DNA of 64,000 nucleotides from the NCBI GenBank assembly GCA_009693575.1, contig SHWZ01000003.1, forward strand, positions 1-64,000. Reading direction: 5' to 3'. Source of the DNA: Flavobacteriaceae bacterium (lineage in GTDB: Bacteria > Bacteroidota > Bacteroidia > UKL13-3). A program made the translations under genes and the position numbers. The notes beneath the pieces were generated by a model. It was not told the DNA's origin and ran no database searches. It was given only the letters and a program-made list of their open reading frames with translations. Positions 18,001 to 27,158 of the stretch are shown here, piece by piece. The number at the start of each line of letters is the position of its first letter. The stretch's first letter is position 1.

Positions 18001-20589
18001 TAGGCCAGAAGTGTAAAAAAGCACCTTTGGATGCTGTGACATGGAATCGCCAATAGTATAATCATAGTCAATACCTACCCCAATTCCCAAACCACCGGTG
18101 ATGGTCCATAGCCAAGAAGTTGGTCCTATCAAACTTGAATCGGTAAATTGAACTTCTTCGTTCACTTCTATGTCTACAACATCAGCTCTAAAAAATACTA
18201 CAGGTACTTTGGTGGGATTCACAACTTGGATAGTTTTTGTTGTGTCGTGACTGCCAATACAGTTGGTCGTTGTTAGTTTCATCGTGTGACTACCTAAACT
18301 TGTGTAGGTATGCCATGTATCCTGCGAAGTGTAGTCAGGGGATGAGGAGGCGTCGACATACCAGTCAAAGTATTTTCCCTGCATGAAGCTTCCGCTATTG
18401 GTGAATAAAATGGGGCTGTTAAGGAACGCCGTATCTGAAACTGAAAATTTGGAAACTGGCAATCCAGCATTATACTTTGACTCATCAGCTCCAACAGTTG
18501 GAGCTATAGTACAACGGCTTTCGTTATCATAATCTACAGTTACTCCTACCTTATAATCTCCATAGGCTGGTATGGCTGCCGCAAGGTGAAGATTCCTAGG
18601 AATAGATCCTATATTCACAAAAGGAGGAGTGGTGTTGCTGGAACTCAAATTATAGCCAAACTGGCCTTTCAGGGCTGCCAAACTTGTATAATCTGAACCC
18701 AAGTAAACAAATTTACTGCTGCTTTTACCATTGTGATATTGGTTGAAGTCGAGGTAAGCAAACTGATTTGCAGTGGCGGCATATAACGAATATGCATTAC
18801 CACCGTTCATCGAAAGGATATTGTTTCGCATATCCATATTTGTCGAATTAACGACATTGCAAGCATTGCCAGCATAACGCGTGTTATAAATTGTATTATG
18901 ATAAATGAATCCATCAGTACAATAATTCATTTGAAGTGTGTTCAAAGTCGTGGAGTCAGCACTCAGAATATTATTGACAAACAAAGGGGTTGTTTGATAA
19001 TTTAAATAGACCAGTGTCGCTGCATTACCATGAAACTCATTTCTGCTGAAATTATTCTCACTTCCATATAACGCATATATTCGGAAGTTAATTCCGCTGT
19101 ACATGCTGTTTTCGGAAATCAAGGCTGAATCTTGAAAATAGACGTATAAACTAACGCGATAGGTATAGAATTTATTGCGAACTACCTTGTTTCCATAAGC
19201 TCTGTTTGCATTGGTAGCGTTCATATAGATTCCATATCCCACGTCTTTAAAAACACAATTGCTGATTGTCATATAGGAAGGCCTACCATTCCCTCCTAAT
19301 GGCACGGTGCGGAAATAGATACCATAAGCAGTACTTAAGGAAGTAACGGAGGGAATCGTTCTAAAATTGCATGAATCGACAAATGCGTCTGAGCAGTTGC
19401 CTCTAAAATCTAGTCCAGACTGGGCATTGGCTATTTTAAAAGTCAGGTGCTTAAATTTAATATTGGTTACATCTTCCAACATAAAAACCGTACTGGCAAA
19501 TGCCTGTATTATCCTGGTAGCAGTGTCCACCCCATCAAATGTAACAGTGTTTGAGGCTGACGAACCATTTATGGTGTTAAGTGTCACTGAATCCAGATAG
19601 GTGCCAGCTGCGATTGTAAAATATACTGGCCCTGAAATACCGCAAGTATTCAATGTGGTAACTGCATCGGTGAAATTCTTAAAATTGGTACCGCTACTGG
19701 CTTGAGTTCCATTGATAGTATAGTTTCCGCTCAAAGCTGCACACACAGCGAGCGTTGCGGTATCATTGCCAACATTAGCATCTGGATTTGTACCATTTGG
19801 ATACTTTACCCAAGCTTTTATATTGTACATCCCATTGCTCACTGAAAACTGGGTTGAAAATGTATGAATATATTCAGTACATGAAGCCAGTGATAATCCA
19901 GTAATATTCTCTTGAACAATGCTACCGCCATTTATTTGATAATAAACCCTGGCACTATCTATTGCACTATTCGAATTGTTTCTCAATTTGAGCTTTAAGT
20001 CATGGTTGCCTACTGAGAGCACCGAAGAAGTAGCAAAACCTGAAGCTGAAATATCGAGATTCGATGACGCTGTTGTATAGAGTTTGAAATCATAGAAGTC
20101 TCCGTAGTAAACTTTGCATGGGTCAAATGTGGTTTTACCTCCTATATAATAAAAATAATAATCAGCAAGAACACGTATCCTGAAAGAATCTCCACAAATC
20201 ATTGGAGTAAAAGAAATGGTGTCAATTTTATTTGCAGTTAGGACAGTTCTATAATAGATAATTTCATTAAACTCAAAGGTGTCGTTCTTATTCCAATCCG
20301 CCCACATACACACAGAGGTGTTGTTGGTGACTGAGGCCTTCAGATAAAAGGTGTATTTAGACCCTGCTACCATGCTGGTGGCATTTGAATCGTATCCATC
20401 AGTGTATATTCTGGTGGTGGAATACGACGTGGAATCAAACAAAGTAGTGTTCCCAACAAGCATCTTATTTATACCCATTGTACAACATTTGTTATATGGT
20501 GCCACATTTGTGGGTGTACATATCTGTGCATTAATTGTTGTTTCCGTTACCAATATGAGAAGAATCGAAATATAAAAAAAGTGTTTCAT
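15100..20589 (-). CDS. Giant multidomain T9SS type A secreted protein (paralog A): GEVED, parallel beta-helix, PKD, CUB-like and five DUF5011-like Ig domains
   Basis: Signal peptide MKHFFYISILLILVTETTINAQ; GEVED-like AAIWIDYNQDGDFADAGEVV...GEFEDYSIYIID; five APVITLxG..-type units; C-terminal RSVNELSPIILWPNPTNDLLNVNGLSKGLNIITLYDAAGKQVL...IYILKSVNDGKIAIARFEI. Confidence 0.9.
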   Translation of the reverse strand: MKHFFYISILLILVTETTINAQICTPTNVAPYNKCCTMGINKMLVGNTTLFDSTSYSTTRIYTDGYDSNATSMVAGSKYTFYLKASVTNNTSVCMWADWNKNDTFEFNEIIYYRTVLTANKIDTISFTPMICGDSFRIRVLADYYFYYIGGKTTFDPCKVYYGDFYDFKLYTTASSNLDISASGFATSSVLSVGNHDLKLKLRNNSNSAIDSARVYYQINGGSIVQENITGLSLASCTEYIHTFSTQFSVSNGMYNIKAWVKYPNGTNPDANVGNDTATLAVCAALSGNYTINGTQASSGTNFKNFTDAVTTLNTCGISGPVYFTIAAGTYLDSVTLNTINGSSASNTVTFDGVDTATRIIQAFASTVFMLEDVTNIKFKHLTFKIANAQSGLDFRGNCSDAFVDSCNFRTIPSVTSLSTAYGIYFRTVPLGGNGRPSYMTISNCVFKDVGYGIYMNATNANRAYGNKVVRNKFYTYRVSLYVYFQDSALISENSMYSGINFRIYALYGSENNFSRNEFHGNAATLVYLNYQTTPLFVNNILSADSTTLNTLQMNYCTDGFIYHNTIYNTRYAGNACNVVNSTNMDMRNNILSMNGGNAYSLYAATANQFAYLDFNQYHNGKSSSKFVYLGSDYTSLAALKGQFGYNLSSSNTTPPFVNIGSIPRNLHLAAAIPAYGDYKVGVTVDYDNESRCTIAPTVGADESKYNAGLPVSKFSVSDTAFLNSPILFTNSGSFMQGKYFDWYVDASSSPDYTSQDTWHTYTSLGSHTMKLTTTNCIGSHDTTKTIQVVNPTKVPVVFFRADVVDIEVNEEVQFTDSSLIGPTSWLWTITGGLGIGVGIDYDYTIGDSMSQHPKVLFYTSGLYEVCLTATNSIGSTQVCKKAYIKVNGSVSMCNGTTSVADIFGHFYDEGGKTANYPSKGTTCDLLISPCSGPVTLTFIKMNYDSVRCSLKVYDGFDITGKLLSPKAIKAGNSFTAQSGNMFILWKSLAGSTLSGWEANWNTQYKYVPKAPASINTPDTGYSYGIQTYEVKYYKTGVTYDWDYNNDGTIDFQGRTGDYTFGAAGTYTCVCYATSCGGIDTVTKDVLVLDPTTPPEPVQFVVDVTSGSACKIKPQALWAIEKDLSVMLLDKSGKAPTAWEWEVVGTSAANYSWDNGNSIQNPNITFYSLGTYTISLKVTNAAGSSLDTFLNIIKVVNPHCIPTVTTKTNAYWGISEFSFKDIFQTSTTNTGYSSYAGAPITCVESGTKYGFSVKRGSITSDARAAIWIDYNQDGDFADAGEVVKSNVKLTTQFWTDSIKINKLASNVLWGYTIMRVGITDPTKQFLNCGTNATGEFEDYSIYIIDDLTAPVITLIGSDTLKTEQGLTYKDLGAIAFDALDGYIPTIPSTNLNTANLGYYWVKYDAKDKAGNHAYPVYRTVEVTVDKSAPVITLLGNNPYYQNVNTSFTDPWATAYDSVDGNINNITTSGTVNTAVLGNYSIWYYAQDSKGYKDSVMRTVIVQDIAPPSLTLNGKDTIHLAVLVQYVDAGWSVNDNYDPNPTVTVSPAKIDSSVLQTTTITYTAKDATGNTSTKTRVVIVEDLIAPVITLNGSSPFYHEVKTSYTEPGASVTDNFYTGITPVITGGPVNPNVLGTYTLTYTATDGSGNTSITNRDVIVRKTTKPIIYLNGQDTVYLFVNQTYGDPGVNSIGDAYYSSNLLMTLLQSSSTFANPATAPGTYYTWYIVADPSGNTDSATRTFLVNTNGIRSVNELSPIILWPNPTNDLLNVNGLSKGLNIITLYDAAGKQVLTETIKGENGSLYTTSLAIGIYILKSVNDGKIAIARFEIAR

Positions 20590-20608
20590 TTAGTTGATTA
20601 TTAACGTA

Positions 20609-20616
20609 CAAACTTA
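20609..20616 (-). promoter_or_regulatory. -7 box TAAGTTTG for paralog A
   Basis: Forward CAAACTTA about 20 nt upstream of the start codon. Confidence 0.55.
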
Positions 20617-20690
20617 ATGGCATAATCATCAAAAACCAAAAATAAAATTCTGAGTCGATATCAGTTATTGGATTGTTGCCAAATATTGCA

Positions 20691-20730
20691 AAAAGCAAAG
20701 CCCCCGACCTTACTGCCGGGGGCTCTTTGC
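20691..20730 (-). terminator. Terminator of paralog B
   Basis: gcaaagCCCCCGaccttactgCCGGGGGctctttgc; nearly the same hairpin as at 15053-15084. Confidence 0.8.
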
Positions 20731-20748
20731 TATTCTTAGTCTTCTTGT

Positions 20749-23700
20749 CTATCTCGCTATCTCGAACCTTGCTATCGACATTTTTCCGTCGTTCACGGCT
20801 TTAAGGATGTACACACCAGCAGCCAATGTTGCAGTGTTCAATGTGCCGTTCTCCCCCTTGATTTTTTCGGTCAATACTTGCTTGCCGGCTGCATCGTAGA
20901 GGGTTACTTGATTCGTGCCGTTGCTCAGCCCCTTTATGTTCAGCATATCGTTGGCAGGGTTTGGCCACAGGGTTATTGGCGAAAGTTCGTTCACCGAACG
21001 GATACCGGTAGTTTCTACAATGAAGGTACGCGTGGCTGTGTCGGTATTACTTGACGGGTCGGTCACGAAATACCAAGTATAATAGGTGCCAGGGGCTGTG
21101 GCTGGATTGGCAAACGTGCTGCTGCTCTGCAATAGTGTTATCAATTGAGCACTGCTGTAGTAGTTGTCGCTGATTGAGTTTACTCCAGGGTCGCCGTAGG
21201 TTTGGTTCACAAGAAGGTATACTGTGTCTTGTCCGTTGAGGTGTACCGTAGGTTTGGTCTTCTTCTGCACTATCACGTCACGGTCAATGGAAGCTGTGTT
21301 GCCTGAAGCATCGGTGGCCGTGTAGGTAAGTGTATATGAGCCAATCACATTGGGGTTCACAGGGCCACCGGTTATTACTGGAGTGATGCCCGTCGTGTGG
21401 TTGTCGGTAACTATCGCTCCTGGCTCTGTGTAGGTGGTCTTTACTTCGTGATACAGTGGGCTTGCTCCATTTAGGTTAATCACGGGGGCTATCAGGTCTT
21501 CCACTATTACCACACGGGTTTTGCTGCTGCTGTTGCCAATGGCATCCTTGGCCGTATAAGTTATCGTGGTGGTTTGCAGTACTGATGAATCAATTTTTGC
21601 AGGGCTCATAGTCACCGTTGGGTTAGGGTCGTAGTTGTCATTCACGCTCCAACCTGCATCTACATATTGAACAAGCACTGCTAGATGAATGGTGTCTTTT
21701 CCATTCAATGTCAGGCTTGGAGGGGCAATGTCTTGCACTACCACTGTCCGCATCACACTGTCTTTGTATCCTTTTCCATCCTGGGCATAATACCATATCT
21801 GATAGCTGCCTAGAACGGTGGTGTTCACTGTGCCTTTGGTAGTAATGTTGTTGATGTTGCCGTCCACCGAGTCGTAGGCTGTAGCCCATGGGTCGGTGAA
21901 ACTAGTGTTCACGTTGTGATAATATGGGTTGTTGCCCAGCAGCGTAATAACTGGAGCAGACTTATCAGCCGTAACCTCAACAGTGCGGTAAACAGGATAT
22001 GCATAGTTGCCGGCCTTGTCTTTGGCGTCATATTTCAACCAATAATACCCAAGGTTTGCGGTGTTTAGGTTGGTTGAAGAAATGGTTGGAATATATCCAT
22101 CAAGTGCATCAAATGCTATTGCCCCAAGGTCTTTATAGGTCAGCCCTTGTTCAGTCTTCAACGTGTCAGAACCTATTAGCGTAATAACTGGAGCGGTTAA
22201 ATCGTCGATAATGTAAATCAAATAATCCTCGAACTCACCAACCGAATTATTGGCACAAGTAAAAAATTGGTTTGACGGGTCAGTAATTCCAACTCGCATG
22301 TGTGCTTGACCCCACAAAACCATGTTTGATAATTTGCTTATTTTAAAGGAATCGCTCCATGTCAAAGCATTCAAGTTCTGAGTTGATTTTACCAATTCAC
22401 CTGCATCTGTAAAGTCTCCATCCTGATTATAGTCAATCCATATTGCAGCACGGGCATTGGTTGTGGTGCTGCCACGTTTTAGTGCAAATTTGTAAAATGT
22501 ACCACTTTCCACACAAGGCATTGGACTAGCAGTTTGGCTGTATCCAGTATAAGCAGAAGTATTGGTACTAATATCCCTAAAATTAAATCTAGTAATACCA
22601 AAATAATCAGGCCCTGGAGAAGTGACTGTTGGTGTACAGTGTGCATTCACCACTTTTATTACTTGATAGAATGTATCTACATTGCTACCTGCAACATTGG
22701 TTACCTTAAGACTTATAGTATAAAAACCATTCACTACGAAGGTGATAGTCGGATTCTGAATGCTGTTGCTATTGTCCCACGAGTAGTTGGCAGTATTTGC
22801 TCCTACTACTTCCCACTCCCATGCAGTTGGTCCTCTTCCCGATTTGTCCATTAAGGTGACGCTTACCCCATTCTCCACCGCCCAAATGGTGCGTGGCCTT
22901 AGTTTGCAAGCACTTCCATTGGTTACGTCCATTACAAATTGAACAGGCTCGGGAGGTGTAGTAGGGTCTAATACAAGTACGTCCTTGGTCACAGTGTCCA
23001 CTCCACCACAACTGGTTGCGTAGCACACGCAGGTATAAGTTCCAGCAGCTCCGTAAGTATAATCGCCCGAGCGACCTTGAAAGTCAATCGTTCCATCATT
23101 ATCATAATCCCAGTCATACTGCACACCTGCCGTGTAATATTTAACTTCATACGTTTGAGTACCGTAAGAGTAACCTGTGTCTCCTACGTTTATGCTAGCT
23201 GGAGCTTTAGCCACATACTGACTCTTTGTATCCCAACTCGCTTCCCAACCTATATAACTTGTCCATGCTTGCTGTTCCCACAATATGAACATTGAACCAG
23301 TTTGAGCCGTCAATGTTGCTCCTGGTTTCACTCCGTTTTTGTTTAGTTGTTTGCCAGAGGCATCTACCCCATCATAAATCTTTAGCGTAGCCGAGTTTGA
23401 ATCAAAATTAACTGAGGTAAAAGTCATTATGACGGGGCCGGAACATGGTGCAATCAGGTCGGCACAAACTTTAGGTTGAGCAGAGTTGTTGGTTGCGTAT
23501 CCTGCCTTGCCACCCTCATCATAAAAGCGACCAAACATATCAGCAACTGTAACACCTGAACACATCATCATTAGGGAGTTCACTTTGATGTAATTTGTTT
23601 TGCAAAGTGTTGTTGCCCCGACAGAGTTGGTAGCGGTAAGACAAATGGTGTAGAAGCCAGCATTATAAAATTGTACTTTAGGGTGCTGCGACATAGAATC

Positions 23701-26259
23701 GCCCACTGTATAATCAAAATCAATTCCTAAACCTAAACCAGTACCGCCAGATATAGTCCAGTTCCAACTCACGGCACCAATTGTACTAGAGTCCATGAAC
23801 TGAACCTCATCCGAAATTTCAATATTAGTTTTGTCAGCCCTAAAATATACAACTGGGGCTTTTGTCGGTGTAACAATCAGTACATATTTAGATGTATCAT
23901 GGCTACCGGTGCAATTGATCGTATTCAGTTTTACTTCTTTACTGCCAGTAGCATTGAAAGTATGCCAAGCATCTTCTGAGGTATAAGTTGGCTGTGCGGC
24001 CCCATCCATATACCAGTCGAAGAATTTACCTTGGGTATATGAACCTTTATTCTTAAAAAATACTGGGCTGTTTATATAGCCAGTATCAGGGCAAACGAAA
24101 TCTGAAACAGGCATAGTAATCACATATTTCGACTCATCTGCTCCAATGGTTGGGGCAATGCTGCAACGGCTATTGCTATCAATATCAATGGCTACTCCAA
24201 TAGTATAATCGCCATAACTCGGAATGGTAGCGGACGAGAGGTGCAGATTACGAGGTGTCGAACTAATATTTACGAAAGGTGGCTTGGCATTCACAGCATA
24301 CATATTGTAGCCAAATTGGCCTTTCAAAGCAGCCAAATCTTTGTAATCGCCACCCAAATAGGCATAATTAGAACTGTTGTTAGCATTGTGGTATACGTTA
24401 AAATCAAGGTATGAAAACTGACCTGAAGTTCCACCGTAAAAGCAATAACTGTTTGTTCCGGTCATATGAAAAATATTGTTGCGTACATCAGCATTTGTAC
24501 ATGAAGAAAAGCTGCCGGCGTAACCAGAAGTATTACTATTATAGCAAGTATTATGATAGAATTGGAAATCTGAACATGTTTGGAGTTGAACAGTACTGCT
24601 TACATTACCACCTCCACTAAAAATATTATTTACAAATCCAGTATTTGATTGATTATAAAACATACCGCATACACTGCCATCCATATCCACATCATTTCGT
24701 GTAAAGTTATTATAATCGCCTTCGTAAGCATAAATTCCATAGGCACCTGCACTGCGAACGATATTTTCTGAAACAAGCAGGGAGTCTTGATATTGGATGA
24801 TCATTCCATAAGTAGTTGCACCTACTTTGTTGCGTAAGATAATATTATTAGCACCATTGGTATTTCCACCATTCATCCAAATTCCATATCCCATTTCTTT
24901 AACAACACAATTTGAAATTGTCACATGCGTGGCAGGGCTATTTCCACCTTTATTGGCGTTAAAATTAATGCCATATGATGCAGGTGTCGCAGTGCTTACA
25001 ACTCTAAAATTGCATGAATCAATTAATATATCTGTACAACCACCGGCCAACTCCATATCATAGCCAAATTGGCCAGCTTTGAATGTAATGTGCTTAAATC
25101 GTATAAAGGATGCTTCATCCAAAGTAAATGTAATTGCTCCGCTAACCGTGGACTGAATAATGCGATTCGCCGTATCAACTCCGTCAAATGTTATCGTATT
25201 AGTAGCTGATGCTCCATTCACAGCACCCAATATCACAGACTCAGTATATGTGCCAGCAGCAACTGTAAAAATTACTGGACCTGAAATTCCACATTGATTA
25301 ATTGCCGCCACTGCTGATGAAAAGTCAGAATAATTGTTTCCTGAAGTTGATTGGCTTTTGTCGATGGTATAGTTGCCAGACAGAGATGTACAAGCTGTTG
25401 TTTGCATACTGTCGTTTGACTGATTTGCGTCAGGTTGACTTCCATTGGCGTAGCTCACCCACATTTTTAAATCATAATTCCCAGCTTGCGAAATACTAAG
25501 GTTCTGGCTAAAAAGGAATGTATCAGTTTCACAAGTGGCGAGATTTAAGGTGCTTCCAGAACGTGTTTTTGTTACTGATTCTGTCACGGCACTTCCACCT
25601 TTCAGAGCGTATCCAGCTATAAATGAATCAATGTTATTTCCGGCCAAATTTGTATAGGTAAATTCTACAGGATTATTATTGCTGATGGTTAAAACATAAG
25701 GTTGTAAAACACTTTCAATACCAAGGTCAGTGCCCCCTGAACCAACCACTGCTATTTTTAAGTCTACAAAGTCACCATACTGATGACCAGTACATGGATC
25801 GAATGCTCCTCCACCTGCGTAATAGTTATACCAATCAACCATCACCCGCATCCGGTAATTCCCTGAAGTTTGATTGCTAGGAACAGGTAATGAGTCATCC
25901 AATTTGCCACCTGCCGCAATCTGATTCGTAGACATTATGATTTCGCTACTTGAGAAAGTATCATTTTTATCCCAGTCAACCCAGACACAAATCGCTTGTT
26001 GATTTGCTCCGCTTTGCGTTGTTACCGATAGAAAATATTTTTTACCTGCGGTTACACAGGCTGAATAGTTTGGATACTCATTGTAGTAAGAGATTCCTGT
26101 GTTGTAATTACTAATCGAGTAATTAATTGAAGTACTTACAGAAATGTTACTGATTCCAATGTTGCAACATTTTGTTGCCATGGTTGGTGTACAAACTTGT
26201 GCTGAAGCATAAAAGCTAGTTAACAATAAGGAGAAAAGGATGAGTTGAATTTTTTTCAT
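20749..26259 (-). CDS. Giant multidomain T9SS type A secreted protein (paralog B of 15100-20589)
   Basis: Same domain order and length (1836 vs 1829 aa), signal peptide MKKIQLILFSLLLTSFYASAQ, same DUF5011-like block and T9SS type A tail RSVNELSPITLWPNPANDMLNIKGLSNG. Confidence 0.9.
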   Translation of the reverse strand: MKKIQLILFSLLLTSFYASAQVCTPTMATKCCNIGISNISVSTSINYSISNYNTGISYYNEYPNYSACVTAGKKYFLSVTTQSGANQQAICVWVDWDKNDTFSSSEIIMSTNQIAAGGKLDDSLPVPSNQTSGNYRMRVMVDWYNYYAGGGAFDPCTGHQYGDFVDLKIAVVGSGGTDLGIESVLQPYVLTISNNNPVEFTYTNLAGNNIDSFIAGYALKGGSAVTESVTKTRSGSTLNLATCETDTFLFSQNLSISQAGNYDLKMWVSYANGSQPDANQSNDSMQTTACTSLSGNYTIDKSQSTSGNNYSDFSSAVAAINQCGISGPVIFTVAAGTYTESVILGAVNGASATNTITFDGVDTANRIIQSTVSGAITFTLDEASFIRFKHITFKAGQFGYDMELAGGCTDILIDSCNFRVVSTATPASYGINFNANKGGNSPATHVTISNCVVKEMGYGIWMNGGNTNGANNIILRNKVGATTYGMIIQYQDSLLVSENIVRSAGAYGIYAYEGDYNNFTRNDVDMDGSVCGMFYNQSNTGFVNNIFSGGGNVSSTVQLQTCSDFQFYHNTCYNSNTSGYAGSFSSCTNADVRNNIFHMTGTNSYCFYGGTSGQFSYLDFNVYHNANNSSNYAYLGGDYKDLAALKGQFGYNMYAVNAKPPFVNISSTPRNLHLSSATIPSYGDYTIGVAIDIDSNSRCSIAPTIGADESKYVITMPVSDFVCPDTGYINSPVFFKNKGSYTQGKFFDWYMDGAAQPTYTSEDAWHTFNATGSKEVKLNTINCTGSHDTSKYVLIVTPTKAPVVYFRADKTNIEISDEVQFMDSSTIGAVSWNWTISGGTGLGLGIDFDYTVGDSMSQHPKVQFYNAGFYTICLTATNSVGATTLCKTNYIKVNSLMMMCSGVTVADMFGRFYDEGGKAGYATNNSAQPKVCADLIAPCSGPVIMTFTSVNFDSNSATLKIYDGVDASGKQLNKNGVKPGATLTAQTGSMFILWEQQAWTSYIGWEASWDTKSQYVAKAPASINVGDTGYSYGTQTYEVKYYTAGVQYDWDYDNDGTIDFQGRSGDYTYGAAGTYTCVCYATSCGGVDTVTKDVLVLDPTTPPEPVQFVMDVTNGSACKLRPRTIWAVENGVSVTLMDKSGRGPTAWEWEVVGANTANYSWDNSNSIQNPTITFVVNGFYTISLKVTNVAGSNVDTFYQVIKVVNAHCTPTVTSPGPDYFGITRFNFRDISTNTSAYTGYSQTASPMPCVESGTFYKFALKRGSTTTNARAAIWIDYNQDGDFTDAGELVKSTQNLNALTWSDSFKISKLSNMVLWGQAHMRVGITDPSNQFFTCANNSVGEFEDYLIYIIDDLTAPVITLIGSDTLKTEQGLTYKDLGAIAFDALDGYIPTISSTNLNTANLGYYWLKYDAKDKAGNYAYPVYRTVEVTADKSAPVITLLGNNPYYHNVNTSFTDPWATAYDSVDGNINNITTKGTVNTTVLGSYQIWYYAQDGKGYKDSVMRTVVVQDIAPPSLTLNGKDTIHLAVLVQYVDAGWSVNDNYDPNPTVTMSPAKIDSSVLQTTTITYTAKDAIGNSSSKTRVVIVEDLIAPVINLNGASPLYHEVKTTYTEPGAIVTDNHTTGITPVITGGPVNPNVIGSYTLTYTATDASGNTASIDRDVIVQKKTKPTVHLNGQDTVYLLVNQTYGDPGVNSISDNYYSSAQLITLLQSSSTFANPATAPGTYYTWYFVTDPSSNTDTATRTFIVETTGIRSVNELSPITLWPNPANDMLNIKGLSNGTNQVTLYDAAGKQVLTEKIKGENGTLNTATLAAGVYILKAVNDGKMSIARFEIAR

Positions 26260-26285
26260 TTAATTTGGTTGTAATTTTTGCCCTA

Positions 26286-26293
26286 CAAACCTA
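26286..26293 (-). promoter_or_regulatory. -7 box TAGGTTTG for paralog B
   Basis: Forward CAAACCTA about 27 nt upstream of the start codon. Confidence 0.55.
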
Positions 26294-26413
26294 GTCGTTT
26301 TTTTGGTTCAAAACAAGAAAAAAACAAAAGAATCTACCTTTGCTTTTTCAACCATCGTTGGTTGTAATCATTTAGAAGCTTTTTAATACACTCCACAAAC
26401 AATTTAAGCTATT

Positions 26414-27088
26414 TTGTTGCTTTGCATCGAAACCTCCCAACAAACTTGCTCGATCGCCATTTTTGATGTTGGCGGCATGCTATCGTACGCATTTTCGGAT
26501 GCGGCCAACATTCACGGAAAGCTAATCACAATGCTGATAGAAGAAGCAGCCACGAAAGCCGGGATTGAGTTGAAAGAACTCAAAGCAATTTGCCTAAGTG
26601 CCGGCCCTGGCAGCTACACTGGCTTGCGGGTGGGTAGCAGTACCGCCAAGGGTTTAGGCTACGGATTGAAGATCCCATTGATTGCCATTGACACCTTGCA
26701 AATAATGGCATTGGCTATGCAAAAGCAAATGCCTGAAATGCACTATTGTCCACTGGTTGATGCAAGGAGGATGGAAGTTTTTACTGGATTGTATGATTCT
26801 AGTCTTTGTCCAACCTTACCCGGCCATCCAGCCATTGTTGATGAAGGATTCATGCTTCCCGCATTGCAATTTAAGCAAGTAGTTTTTGGTGGAAATGGTT
26901 TGGAGAAATGCAAGCCTTTCTTACAATCAAACCCCAATGCCATTTTACAAGAAAACATTAAGCCCACCGCCGATTTGATGGGAGCACTTGCCTTTGATAA
27001 ATTTACTACAAACCACTTTGCGGACATGGCGTATTTTGAGCCCAACTACTTAAAAGAATTTCAAGGCACAAAACCGAAAGTAGCTTAA
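26414..27088 (+). CDS. tsaB: tRNA threonylcarbamoyladenosine biosynthesis protein TsaB
   Basis: LCIETSQQTCSIAIF...IHGKLITMLIEEA...AICLSAGPGSYTGLRVGSSTAKGLGYGLKIPLIAIDTLQ; TTG start. Confidence 0.94.
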   Translation: MLLCIETSQQTCSIAIFDVGGMLSYAFSDAANIHGKLITMLIEEAATKAGIELKELKAICLSAGPGSYTGLRVGSSTAKGLGYGLKIPLIAIDTLQIMALAMQKQMPEMHYCPLVDARRMEVFTGLYDSSLCPTLPGHPAIVDEGFMLPALQFKQVVFGGNGLEKCKPFLQSNPNAILQENIKPTADLMGALAFDKFTTNHFADMAYFEPNYLKEFQGTKPKVA

Positions 27089-27158
27089 TTTTGTTTAGAA
27101 TTATCGAATAAAGCAGACCTCACAACTGACTACTTATAACACACAACTTATTTCTAAC

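Noticed and set aside
15381-25499. Numerous short ORFs antisense or out of frame to the two T9SS giants
   Set aside because: Compositionally odd (Trp/His/Arg/Ser-rich), no start context, all inside long well-supported CDSs.
20749-26259. DUF5011-like repeat blocks as a CRISPR or tandem DNA repeat array
   Set aside because: Periodicity is at protein-domain scale (~75-90 aa) with diverged DNA; no short identical direct repeats with unique spacers.
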